A stretch of DNA of 7,655 nucleotides from Candidatus Omnitrophota bacterium (GTDB lineage Bacteria; Omnitrophota; Gorgyraeia; Zapsychrales; Fredricksoniimonadaceae), in assembly GCA_017987425.1 (NCBI GenBank), contig JAGNTT010000089.1, positions 1 through 7,655 of the forward strand. The letters run 5' to 3'. The translations under genes and the position numbers were made by a program. Below, one piece after another: positions 1 to 6,579 of this stretch. Positions within the stretch are counted from its first letter, which is position 1. Every line of letters starts with the position of its first letter. The notes beneath the pieces were generated by a model. It saw only the letters and a program-made list of their open reading frames with translations. It ran no database searches and was not told the DNA's origin.

Positions 1-87
1 AAACAACCTCGGTCTCCTGGCATCATCACCTACAGTGGAATTTCCCGGAAAAAGTTCGAATTGAGGCTGTTTGTAATTAATATTCAC
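1..87 (-). CDS. Partial CDS, N-terminus of an unrecognised protein (C-terminal part off window)
   Basis: An open frame begins with GTG at 85-87 and runs off the window edge after 29 codons without a stop. It starts MNINYKQPQFELFPG and continues with a charged stretch (DDARRPR). An AAAAGG ribosome-binding-like sequence lies 7 nt upstream of the GTG, which supports this start. The frame is also open further upstream, back to a TGA near position 187, but there is no ATG, GTG or TTG there. It lies in the same direction as the preceding GAF-HD-GYP gene, 138 bp downstream of it. The '(Q)(F/L)ELFPG' opening followed by a basic stretch is reminiscent of small membrane-anchored proteins I associate with Omnitrophota genomes, but too little is present to name a family. 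The function is unknown. Confidence 0.42.
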   Translation of the reverse strand, partial: MNINYKQPQFELFPGNSTVGDDARRPRLF

Positions 88-225
88 GGTAGGGCCTTTT
101 GGTAAGTTAAATTTGGATAAAGTTTTAAAACCAATTGTGTAAAGAAATGCAATATTCGAACCGGCATAACCGGGACTAAATCAAGATGGTAAAATTATGG
201 GATTGAAAACAGCCTTATTATATGT
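88..225. other. AT-rich intergenic region
   Basis: This 138-bp segment lies between the GAF-HD-GYP stop codon and the GTG of the partial gene. It is clearly more AT-rich than the flanking genes. It contains a short CCGG-N5-CCGG inverted repeat at about 161-173 that has no following T-run, so it is not a convincing terminator. A minus-strand promoter for the partial gene may lie here, but no -35/-10 pair stands out enough to place. Confidence 0.4.
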
Positions 226-1302
226 CTAGCGCGAGATCAAACTCAAGAATTTTCTAAATTTTTTTTCACGATAGAGATCGACGAAAGCCTCGACGACCTT
301 CGGATCAAACTGTGTGCCGGAATTCTTGACGAGCTCGTTGACGGCGCTGTCGACGGAAATTTTGCGGCGGTACGGACGCTCGGTGACCATCGATTCAAAA
401 GCGTCGACGACGGCCATGATGCGCGCGCCGAGCGGAATCTGTTCGCGTTTAAGGCCGGACGGATATCCGGTCCCGTCGTACTTTTCGCGGTGATAAAGAA
501 TGATGGGAAGGATGGGCTGAAGAAACTCGACGGGCTTGATGAGCGCCGCGCTTTTTTTAGGGATGTCGCGGATAATTTTGAATTCTTCCGGTGTCAGCTG
601 GCTGCGCTTGGAAAGAATATCATACGGTACATCGATAACGCCGGTCTCGTGCAGGATGCTGGCATACTCCAGACGGCGTATCCCCTCCTGTCCGACGTGA
701 AGACGCTCGGCCAGACTCTTGATGATCTTGAAATAAAGCGGCTGATTCATCTGTTCGAAATGCGGATGTTTGGCGAGCATATGTCCGATGAAGTGGGTGC
801 TGCCTAAAATCGCGCGCTGCTGTTCTTCATAATGCTGAAGGCTTTTAATCGCGGTCACCGCCTGCTCGGCAAAAACAGTGAGCATCTCGCGGTCGAATTC
901 GGTAAAGACCGGCTCATTTTTTTTACGCTTGATAAAGATGGCGCCGCAGATATCGTCACCGACGAGAGGAAGACCGATCATGTGCTTGTCGAAGATCGCC
1001 ATCCCGCGGGTCACCTTCACTTCCCGCTCGGGCAAGTGGGCAAAATCTTTTTTCTTGTCGAGGAAGATATTGATTTTATTTTCGAAGAGGGCAATCATTG
1101 CGATATTACGCTTGGCGGGATCCAGAATATAAACACTTGCGGAGGAAGCCTTGATAAACTGACAGAGCAGCCTCGTCAGGCGAAGTGAAAGTTCCTTGAC
1201 GTTATATGTTGAATTCACCAAACGATAGACGATATGAACCGCGGAAAGAATCAGGCGGTATTTCTTTACGTCGGAGGCTCGTTCTTTTTTTTCGATCACC
1301 AT
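226..1302 (-). CDS. GAF domain - HD-GYP domain protein with degenerate metal site
   Basis: The product has 358 residues with two domains. An N-terminal GAF-type sensor (about 30-155) includes the FTEFDREMLTVFAEQAVTAI ending typical of GAF folds. An HD-GYP domain (about 165-350) follows. The GYP signature is intact (YDGTGYP, 275-281), as are D300 in the VVDAFE motif and the RPYR motif (309-312). Canonical HD-GYP proteins hydrolyse cyclic di-GMP with a two- or three-metal site. Here several ligands differ: HDIGK reads H218-E219-T-G-V, the later metal His is I247 (RDIPKK), and the HHE motif reads Y270-H-R-E. The protein is therefore probably a weak enzyme, an inactive nucleotide sensor or an interaction domain. 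The ATG at 1302 is well supported by AGAAGG, 8 nt upstream inside the last codons of the dGTPase gene, 3 bp away. Being last in its operon, it is probably cotranscribed with the nucleotide-hydrolase genes. Confidence 0.88.
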   Translation of the reverse strand: MVIEKKERASDVKKYRLILSAVHIVYRLVNSTYNVKELSLRLTRLLCQFIKASSASVYILDPAKRNIAMIALFENKINIFLDKKKDFAHLPEREVKVTRGMAIFDKHMIGLPLVGDDICGAIFIKRKKNEPVFTEFDREMLTVFAEQAVTAIKSLQHYEEQQRAILGSTHFIGHMLAKHPHFEQMNQPLYFKIIKSLAERLHVGQEGIRRLEYASILHETGVIDVPYDILSKRSQLTPEEFKIIRDIPKKSAALIKPVEFLQPILPIILYHREKYDGTGYPSGLKREQIPLGARIMAVVDAFESMVTERPYRRKISVDSAVNELVKNSGTQFDPKVVEAFVDLYREKKFRKFLSLISR

Positions 1303-1305
1303 GAC

Positions 1306-2517
1306 TTACACCTTCTGGTAAGGCTCAAACAGCTTTTTGTATTCATCCAATGCAAAACGATCAGTCATTGAGGCGATGTAATCACAGATAACTTCATACA
1401 GCGCCCCGTTGGAATAACGCTTGTTGCGCTGATAAACGTTGTAAGGCAGCTGTTTGGGATTATCAGCATAAATTTCGAAAATAGCTCTCAATATCCTCCT
1501 GGCCTTAGTCGTCATTCTCTCCACCCTGTAATGGTGATAAAGCTTTTCATTGAGAATGGACTGCAGCTGATTGCGCTCCTCCGCCATGGTTTTACTGAAA
1601 CCGATGAGCGGTTCGGCAGGCTTCTTAGCTTTCGAAAGCCTCGAATTAAAATCTTTGACCTCCGACGAGTTTTTAAAGTCAAACTTATTCAGACGTTCTT
1701 CGGTGGCATCGAGAAAATCCTTCACCTGCATGTCGATGAGCATTTTGACAACTTGATATTTGAACATTTCTGAACTGCTGACGTGAGGTGTCGCGCCGAT
1801 TTTCTGCACGGCTTTTTTCCACAGTTCGCTTGCCATCAAATCTTCCTGCTTGATGCAACCTGAGGTTAGCCCGTCGTCGATATCATGATTTAAGTAGGCC
1901 AGGGAATCCGCCACGTCCACGACCTGAGCTTCAAACGTCGGACCTTCATCCTGGAGAATTCTGTCTTTGATGTCCTTAAATGTGCCCGGGTCATCGAACA
2001 CCGTCTGGTGTTTCAAAATGCCGATTAAAACTTCATTGGTCAGATTGAGCCCGTCAAAATCGGGATAACGTTTTTCGAATTTGGTCACAATGTCGAAACT
2101 GCGGACATTGTGGTTAAATTTTTTGGAACCCGCCTCCTGCATGAGGGCATTGAGCGCGTCTTCTCCGGCGTGACCAAACGGCGGGTGGCCGAGATCATGC
2201 GCGAGCGCAACCGCTTCGATCAAATCCTCGTTTAGAAGCAAGTTCCGTCCGATGGTGCGGGCCAGCTGGGCAACCTCGATCGTGTGCGTTAAACGCGTAC
2301 GATAATAATCGCCTTCAAAAATGACAAAGACCTGCGTCTTGTATTCCAGCTTGCGAAAGGCCTCGCAGTGAACGATGCGGTCACGGTCTCTTTGATAAGC
2401 CGTGCGTCCCGGATGATCGGGCTCCTTGTGAAGCCTCCCGACGGAATCCTTGCTCTTCATGGCATACGGGGCAAGGATTTTACTTTCTAAATCTTCAATC
2501 TCTTTTCTTGTACGCAT
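1306..2517 (-). CDS. dgt: dGTPase-like deoxynucleotide triphosphohydrolase (HD superfamily)
   Basis: The product has 403 residues and belongs to the dGTPase/SAMHD1-like HD family, which removes triphosphate from dNTPs to give a deoxynucleoside. Visible motifs are FRKLEYKTQVF (55-65), RTRLTHTIEVAQLAR (73-87) with the first metal His H78, the HD pair H107-D108 in AHDLGHPPFGHAGE, FNHN.RS (134-140), and DVADSLAYLNHDIDDG with D204 as the probable last metal ligand. The C-terminal portion (about 320-400) matches the helical HD-associated domain found in type-2 dGTPases. All HD ligands are present, so an active enzyme is expected. The exact dNTP preference cannot be read from sequence. The start overlaps the end of the HIT gene by 23 bp. 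A GGAG lies rather far upstream (about 19 nt), so translation may depend on coupling. Roles in dNTP pool control, and in phage defence for some homologues, are known for the family. Confidence 0.93.
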   Translation of the reverse strand: MRTRKEIEDLESKILAPYAMKSKDSVGRLHKEPDHPGRTAYQRDRDRIVHCEAFRKLEYKTQVFVIFEGDYYRTRLTHTIEVAQLARTIGRNLLLNEDLIEAVALAHDLGHPPFGHAGEDALNALMQEAGSKKFNHNVRSFDIVTKFEKRYPDFDGLNLTNEVLIGILKHQTVFDDPGTFKDIKDRILQDEGPTFEAQVVDVADSLAYLNHDIDDGLTSGCIKQEDLMASELWKKAVQKIGATPHVSSSEMFKYQVVKMLIDMQVKDFLDATEERLNKFDFKNSSEVKDFNSRLSKAKKPAEPLIGFSKTMAEERNQLQSILNEKLYHHYRVERMTTKARRILRAIFEIYADNPKQLPYNVYQRNKRYSNGALYEVICDYIASMTDRFALDEYKKLFEPYQKV

Positions 2518-2989
2518 ACTTTAACTTCTTGTGAAGCTCCTTTAAAGAATGAGAAATCACCCTGGTATCCGCGACGCTGGACATGAAGTTCGAATCTCCC
2601 CGCCAGCGCGGAACAATGTGCATGTGCAGGTGTCCCGGAAATCCGGCGCCCGCCACACGTCCCAGATTTAATCCAATATTGTATCCGCCCGGCTCAAGAA
2701 CTTCGTCGGAGAGAAGTTTGACATCCGTCACCAGATCCATCAATTCTTCCCTCTCCGGTTTCGTCAGGTCTTCAAGATTACCGACGTGGCGGTAAGGCAA
2801 AACCAGCGAGTGTCCGTTGTTGTAGGGATAGATATTGAGAACGGCAAAGGTCAATTTCTTACGGATAAAAATAAAATTCGCGTCGTCTTTCTTTTCCTTG
2901 AGGATCCGGCAGAAGACGCATCCTTTGTTTTTACCGATTTTATTAATATATTCAAGACGCCATGGCGCCCAAAGTTTTTCCATTACCAT
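2495..2989 (-). CDS. HIT-family nucleotide phosphorylase/hydrolase (Ap4A phosphorylase-like)
   Basis: The product has 164 residues, the usual length for the family. It opens with LWAPWRLEYI followed by a zinc-type CVFC pair (C24, C27), a combination characteristic of the mycobacterial-type Ap4A phosphorylase branch of HIT proteins. The histidine-triad motif is complete: GHLHMHIVPRW, with H120, H122 and H124. Also present are NIYPYNNGHSLVLPYRH (52-68) and the NIGLNLG.VAGAG loop (104-116). The likely reaction is cleavage of dinucleoside polyphosphates such as Ap4A. Whether it acts by phosphorolysis or hydrolysis is not decidable here. ATG codons at residues 1 and 3 are both possible starts. No strong Shine-Dalgarno sequence precedes either. 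The gene lies 24 bp after the phosphodiesterase gene and overlaps the dGTPase gene by 23 bp, consistent with one transcript. Confidence 0.92.
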   Translation of the reverse strand: MVMEKLWAPWRLEYINKIGKNKGCVFCRILKEKKDDANFIFIRKKLTFAVLNIYPYNNGHSLVLPYRHVGNLEDLTKPEREELMDLVTDVKLLSDEVLEPGGYNIGLNLGRVAGAGFPGHLHMHIVPRWRGDSNFMSSVADTRVISHSLKELHKKLKYAYKKRD

Positions 2990-3013
2990 GATTCAGCCAT
3001 TGTTAAAAGGATA

Positions 3014-3490
3014 TTAAAGCTTGATGATTTTGCCTTTAATTCCCTCATCTGTGACCTCTAGAATACCATAAGAACAGTACGAGGCGCTAATGGTATCATT
3101 CGGGCTGCCAGGATTGAAATAAAGCACCCCGTCAATGGTTTCATTGAAAGCCTCATGGGAATGACCGAAGACAACAGCATTCACTTTGGCCTTCTTAAAT
3201 TCCTGTCTCACCCTGTCCAGCACTTTCGAACCAGGCCCTTCGCCATGATAAACGCCGATCGTGAATTTCCCGCAACGTACCAGCTGCTTGGCCGGAAAAA
3301 TTTTGCGCAATTTGGAAGGATCCATATTCCCCCAAACGCCTTTAACTACTTTGATCTTTTTAAAAATTGCCAGTGTTTCCTCGTCGCAGAAGTCGCCGGC
3401 GTGAATGATAAAATCAACTTTTTTAAAGGCCGTTAAGACCTCTTTGGGGATCGGATTGGAATGTGTATCGGAGACAATGCCAATGTTCAT
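3014..3490 (-). CDS. YfcE/MJ0936-family metallophosphodiesterase
   Basis: The product has 158 residues, a single calcineurin-like phosphoesterase domain. The complete metal-site series is visible: D8-T-H10, GD (D33), GNMD (N55), a histidine in GVYHGEG (H82), and GHSH (H110, H112), followed by the conserved FNPGS turn (125-129). This matches the small YfcE/MJ0936 group, which hydrolyses phosphodiester model substrates with divalent metal; the physiological substrate of most members is not established. All ligands are present, so activity is expected. The ATG at 3488-3490 overlaps the TGA of the upstream ATPase gene (ATGA), indicating translational coupling. The downstream neighbour is the HIT gene. 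Confidence 0.92.
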   Translation of the reverse strand: MNIGIVSDTHSNPIPKEVLTAFKKVDFIIHAGDFCDEETLAIFKKIKVVKGVWGNMDPSKLRKIFPAKQLVRCGKFTIGVYHGEGPGSKVLDRVRQEFKKAKVNAVVFGHSHEAFNETIDGVLYFNPGSPNDTISASYCSYGILEVTDEGIKGKIIKL

Positions 3491-5124
3491 CGCACCACGT
3501 AAGGTTTATCGTATAAATGCATGAGAGAATTGATCTCTTGTTCGTTCCAGACCCACATGCGTTCCTGGAGGGCGCGGACGCGGGCATTTTCATCCAGATT
3601 GGATAATGAAACAACCACCAGACGCTGGGGCTTGCTTCCCATGTTCTTGGATTCCGACAAAAGCGCGTTGATGTCGCCTTCGGTAAACGGATCGCGACGA
3701 AGCGCCACCAGCCAAGTCCCCTCTTCACACTGCCCCTGGATCGCGTCAATGAACGTTCCCGCGATCGAACGCAATTTCACGGCCGTGATCTGCGAGAAAA
3801 CCGGCAGTTTATAACGGCGTCCGTTCAAGCTTAATGACTCATTGTCAAAACAATGGAAAAGTTCGGACATGCGCGTCGACAAATCTTTTCTCGACGTGGC
3901 CTGAAATTCGGCGACCGAGCGGTTTAATTCTTCCCGGAAAGATTTCTGCTGACGGCCGGGATCCAAATCGATTTCCATGAGTCGCTTTTGCAGCACATAC
4001 TTGATCCAATAGCGGAACAATTTGTCCTTGAACTGATAGATGGTGCCGTTGCGCTCCATGATGTCGAGTTCAACCAGACGCGTAAGCTTCTGAGTAATAT
4101 AGGTTTGTTTTTGCCCAAGCGCTTCAAGCAGATCCTTGGGACGGGATTTGCCGTTGGCAAGCGCGATCAAGAGCGAAACCATTTGGCGGTTGCCCTTGCC
4201 CTGACAAAGTTCGGATACAGCCAGATCGAAGTGACGGCTCAGTGCTCCCCACGGGTTAAACACAATGTCTTCAATCGCCTGGGTAATTAAAGGAAGATAT
4301 ACTTCCGATTGCTTGTGCACCGCACCCAAATGGATCAATTCCTGGCAAATCAAGTTCAAGTACAGCGGATGACCGCCGGTGAAATCGGCGAGAAAATTGC
4401 GCAGATGGGAGCCGACTCTCATGTTATCCATGAATTTCTCGATGAAATCCTGACTGGTCACACCGTCAAAGTTCCCGACGGTGACGATCTCAAAGTTACC
4501 GAACAGAAGCGTCAGTTTCTCGGCCAGGATCCGGTTGGCGATCTCCGGATAGGAACTGGCAATCACATATAAACACTTCTTCTGCGTCATAATGGTATTG
4601 CTCATTTCCTGGAACACTTCATCAATTGGAAAATCTTCCAGCACATGAAATTCATCGAGCACGATGACACAGCGTTTGCCGGCTTCGTTGTTAAACGTTT
4701 CCGGCAAAGCGATCAAATCTTTGTAAGCATCGGTGTAATGCTTGGTTTTTACAGCGTGAAGGATTTTCTCGATCACTTCCACCGTCTGCGGAATCGACGG
4801 GCGGGTGATCTCCATGAGGACCTTGATTTCCTCCTGGGACGGCATATTTTTGGAATTGGCGAAATTAAAAAGAATGCTCTTGATGAGCTTGGAGACGAAA
4901 TAATCGAAATCGCGATTCTCAAAATTGAGATAAATAGCAACAGTATCGGGATCGTCGATTTCGGAAATGAACTTCTGCAGAATGGTGCTCTTGCCGATGT
5001 ATTTACTTCCCAGCAAGGCAAGATTTTGGCGGTACCCTTCCTTTAAGTCCTTCATCCGGCGGGAAAGCAGCTCAAGGATAGGCTTACGTCCGAAAAAAAG
5101 ATTGTGGGGATTTGCTGAGTTCAT
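3487..5124 (-). CDS. Archaeal-type AAA ATPase with winged helix and degenerate nuclease-like C-terminal domain
   Basis: The product has 545 residues. The N-terminal P-loop domain (about 8-265) carries Walker A GSKYIGKS (39-46) and Walker B CVIVLDEF with D157-E158, a sensor-like IASS (188-191), and a FTGGHPLYL motif (248-256) typical of the archaeal ATPase / STAND-related family (Pfam ATPase_2 type). Residues about 310-375 look like a winged helix (SRPKDLLEALGQKQTYITQK). The C-terminal region (about 400-545) resembles the PD-(D/E)XK-like domain often attached to such ATPases, with strand-like WLVALRRD and LVVVSL, but the usual E-x-K position reads A-L-R. The ATPase is probably active; the tail is probably not a nuclease. 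It overlaps the NlpD-like gene upstream and the phosphodiesterase gene downstream by 4 bp each (ATGA). No Shine-Dalgarno sequence precedes its ATG. The biological role is unknown; there is no toxin signature. Confidence 0.85.
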   Translation of the reverse strand: MNSANPHNLFFGRKPILELLSRRMKDLKEGYRQNLALLGSKYIGKSTILQKFISEIDDPDTVAIYLNFENRDFDYFVSKLIKSILFNFANSKNMPSQEEIKVLMEITRPSIPQTVEVIEKILHAVKTKHYTDAYKDLIALPETFNNEAGKRCVIVLDEFHVLEDFPIDEVFQEMSNTIMTQKKCLYVIASSYPEIANRILAEKLTLLFGNFEIVTVGNFDGVTSQDFIEKFMDNMRVGSHLRNFLADFTGGHPLYLNLICQELIHLGAVHKQSEVYLPLITQAIEDIVFNPWGALSRHFDLAVSELCQGKGNRQMVSLLIALANGKSRPKDLLEALGQKQTYITQKLTRLVELDIMERNGTIYQFKDKLFRYWIKYVLQKRLMEIDLDPGRQQKSFREELNRSVAEFQATSRKDLSTRMSELFHCFDNESLSLNGRRYKLPVFSQITAVKLRSIAGTFIDAIQGQCEEGTWLVALRRDPFTEGDINALLSESKNMGSKPQRLVVVSLSNLDENARVRALQERMWVWNEQEINSLMHLYDKPYVVR

Positions 5125-5831
5125 GGCAAATAATACAAAGGATTGTTCGGTTGATCCATTTTCCTGACTTCAAAATGAAGGAACGCAACGCGTCCGCTTT
5201 GAGCCAGCCGACCGAGCGCGGCGCCTTTGGCGACCGTCTCCCCAGCCTTCACAACCACATCGGACTGACGGGCATACACCGAATAAAATCCGTCGAGATG
5301 ATCCAGAATGACGGTGTAGCCGTAACCGTTTAAATATTCGGCAAGAACGACCTTACCTTCGCGCGCGGCCAGGACCGCTTCGCCCTGCGCCGCCATAATA
5401 TCGATCCCGCGGTTGGTGCCCTGACCCTTCACATCATTAAAGAACGAAATCACGCGCCCCTTGACGGGCCAGGCAAATTCATCGGGCTTGATGTCTGGCA
5501 CAACTATTTTCTGCACCTGCAGAGCGCCCGGAACGAAAACCAGCTGGTTTTCCTCAATGACCGCCGCGTTGGGAATATTGTTCGCTTTGACAATCGACTC
5601 AAGCGATACTCCGTACGTTTTGGCAATACGCCACAAAGATTCCTGCTTGGAAACCTTGTGATAAATACCTATCGGCTTTTCCGCCGTCGCCGCAACCGGG
5701 ACAACCCCGGAAGGGGCCGTCACAGGTTCTTTTTTGTGCGTCGTCGAACAACCCGTTATCAAAGAAAGAACCAGAACCGCCCAAACGCAATTCAAAAGCC
5801 GCGCGAATTTCTTTTCGCCGACCTTAATCAG
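5121..5831 (-). CDS. Predicted lipoprotein with LysM and degenerate LytM/M23 domains (NlpD-like); start uncertain
   Basis: Numbered from the CTG at 5829-5831, the protein has 236 residues. A lipoprotein signal (KKFARLL, a hydrophobic stretch, then LITGC with lipidated C28) leads to a Ser/Thr/Pro-rich linker, one LysM domain (about 57-102, peptidoglycan binding) and a LytM/M23-fold domain (about 120-231). Active M23 peptidases need H-x3-D and H-x-H; here these read N140-RGI-D144 and F217-L-H219, and the usual YxH motif is YAR188. This matches the inactive NlpD/EnvC style, whose members activate periplasmic amidases during cell division. There is no in-frame ATG. A GTG at 5888 lies inside the tRNA gene and would add tRNA-derived residues (TRVRFPSPA), so it is unlikely. 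Remaining candidates are CTG 5831, ATT 5828 and TTG 5795; the last would remove most of the positively charged signal N-terminus. Its TGA overlaps the ATPase ATG. Confidence 0.85.
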   Translation of the reverse strand: MIKVGEKKFARLLNCVWAVLVLSLITGCSTTHKKEPVTAPSGVVPVAATAEKPIGIYHKVSKQESLWRIAKTYGVSLESIVKANNIPNAAVIEENQLVFVPGALQVQKIVVPDIKPDEFAWPVKGRVISFFNDVKGQGTNRGIDIMAAQGEAVLAAREGKVVLAEYLNGYGYTVILDHLDGFYSVYARQSDVVVKAGETVAKGAALGRLAQSGRVAFLHFEVRKMDQPNNPLYYLP

Positions 5832-5902
5832 AGCGGGGGACGGGAATCGAACCCGCGTAGTCAGCTTGGGAAGCTGAAATTCTACCACTGAATTACCCCC
5901 GC
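5832..5902 (-). tRNA. tRNA-Gly, anticodon CCC
   Basis: The cloverleaf folds completely over 71 nt, read on the minus strand. It has a 7-bp acceptor stem GCGGGGG/CCCCCGC, a 4-bp D stem ATTC/GAAT with loop AGTGGTA, a 5-bp anticodon stem TCAGC/GCTGA with loop TTCCCAA, a 4-nt variable loop, and a T arm GCGGG-TTCGATT-CCCGT. The anticodon CCC (5868-5870) decodes GGG glycine codons. Discriminator U73 (5832) agrees with bacterial glycine tRNAs. CCA is not encoded: the next bases are CTG, so CCA must be added after processing. The gene sits between thiE and the lipoprotein gene, in the same direction, with no spacer on its 3' side. Confidence 0.97.
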
Positions 5903-5911
5903 GTTTAATGC

Positions 5912-5939
5912 ACTATAAATGTCTAAGACTGCACGCCAA
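5912..5939 (-). promoter_or_regulatory. Candidate sigma-70-type promoter for tRNA-Gly and downstream operon
   Basis: On the minus strand, TTGGCG (5934-5939) is followed after 16 bp by TATAGT (5912-5917), which matches the -10 consensus at five of six positions. The -10 ends 9 nt before the mature tRNA 5' end, leaving room for a very short leader, as is common for tRNA genes. The -35 overlaps the loop of a small hairpin just after the thiE stop. This is inferred from consensus only. Confidence 0.45.
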
Positions 5940-5945
5940 CGCGCA
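5930..5945 (-). other. Small hairpin immediately after the thiE stop codon
   Basis: On the minus strand, TGCGCG and CGTGCA pair as a 6-bp stem (one G-U) around the tetraloop TTGG, starting 1 nt after the thiE TGA. No T-run follows, so it is not a classical intrinsic terminator. It could protect the 3' end of the thi transcript or be incidental. Confidence 0.3.
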
Positions 5946-5946
5946 A

Positions 5947-6579
5947 TCACCCAAGAATCTTTTTTGTTTCCTGAACAGCATTTTTTACATCTTTACTTTC
6001 ACAAATGTCTCGGCAGATAGCCACACGCGATACGCCGAGCGGAAGCAACACCTGAATATTCGCGCGGCTAATTCCTCCAATGGCAAACATAGGGATCGAA
6101 ACTTTACAAGCGACCGATTCCAACAACTTCAAATCCATGGCCGAACGTCCGGGCTTGGTCTGCGTTTTAAACACCGAGCCGAAACCGATGTAGTCCGCGC
6201 CGTCGTTTTGCGCGGCTTTGGCCTGCGCCAGCGTCTGACACGATACGCCGATGATTGCGTCCGGCTTCATCATCCGTCGAGCCAAAGCAATCGGAATATC
6301 CTCCTGCCCCAGATGAACGCCGTCGGCATCAGCCATTATCGCCAGATCCACGCGGTCATTGATGATATACGGAACCTTGCCGGCGGTGATCTTCAACGCC
6401 TTGCGGGAGAAATCCAGAATGTCTCTGGCGCTTCCGCATTTATCGCGCAGCTGCACAATGTCGACACCGCCCTGCACGGACTTTTTTAAAATATCAAGGA
6501 GCTCCGAATGACTGTTGACCTGCGCGTCAAGAATCAGATACAGTTTACTTTCGCGCAAGCATTTGCTTTTCGACAACAT
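5947..6579 (-). CDS. thiE: Thiamine-phosphate synthase
   Basis: The product has 210 residues, a single TIM-barrel domain of normal ThiE length. It condenses HMP-PP with the thiazole phosphate (HET-P) to give thiamine phosphate. Signature segments occur in order: QLRDK (43-47), INDRVDLA (73-80), DGVHLGQED (86-94) with the Mg2+-binding Asp, GVSC (111-114), GADYIGFGSVFKTQTKPG (127-144), and the phosphate-binding AIGGI (166-170). All expected active-site motifs are present; the usual AVVSAI-like strand near the end reads VAICRDI. The start overlaps the ThiD2-like gene by 35 bp in another frame. No good Shine-Dalgarno sequence precedes the ATG at 6579, so reinitiation or coupling is likely; TTG at 6558 is an alternative. 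The C-terminus is followed by a small hairpin and the tRNA promoter region. Confidence 0.95.
   Translation of the reverse strand: MLSKSKCLRESKLYLILDAQVNSHSELLDILKKSVQGGVDIVQLRDKCGSARDILDFSRKALKITAGKVPYIINDRVDLAIMADADGVHLGQEDIPIALARRMMKPDAIIGVSCQTLAQAKAAQNDGADYIGFGSVFKTQTKPGRSAMDLKLLESVACKVSIPMFAIGGISRANIQVLLPLGVSRVAICRDICESKDVKNAVQETKKILG

Noticed and set aside
64..215. Nine-base inverted repeat (64-72 with 207-215)
   Set aside because: It is short, widely separated and in AT-rich sequence; expected by chance and not adjacent to a T-run.
490..1188. Plus-strand open frames of about 105 and 118 codons opposite the GAF-HD-GYP gene
   Set aside because: They lie antisense to a gene with recognisable domains and show no family motif; they are frame shadows.
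1285..1292. Run of eight T near the HD-GYP start (also 259-266), considered as phase-variation tracts
   Set aside because: Both encode Lys-rich stretches in frame, eight bases is short for slippage control, and nothing else suggests phase variation.
3423..3749. Minus-strand 108-codon open frame overlapping the ATPase 3' end
   Set aside because: It is out of frame with the ATPase and phosphodiesterase, Trp/Arg-rich and without motif; the two flanking genes with real motifs cover it.
5832..5888. GTG 5888 as the start of the lipoprotein gene
   Set aside because: It would place the N-terminus inside tRNA-Gly and yield the familiar tRNA-translation artefact VRFPSPA ahead of the signal peptide.
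5908..6489. Plus-strand 193-codon open frame opposite thiE
   Set aside because: Its sequence has no recognisable motif, while the minus strand contains every ThiE signature.
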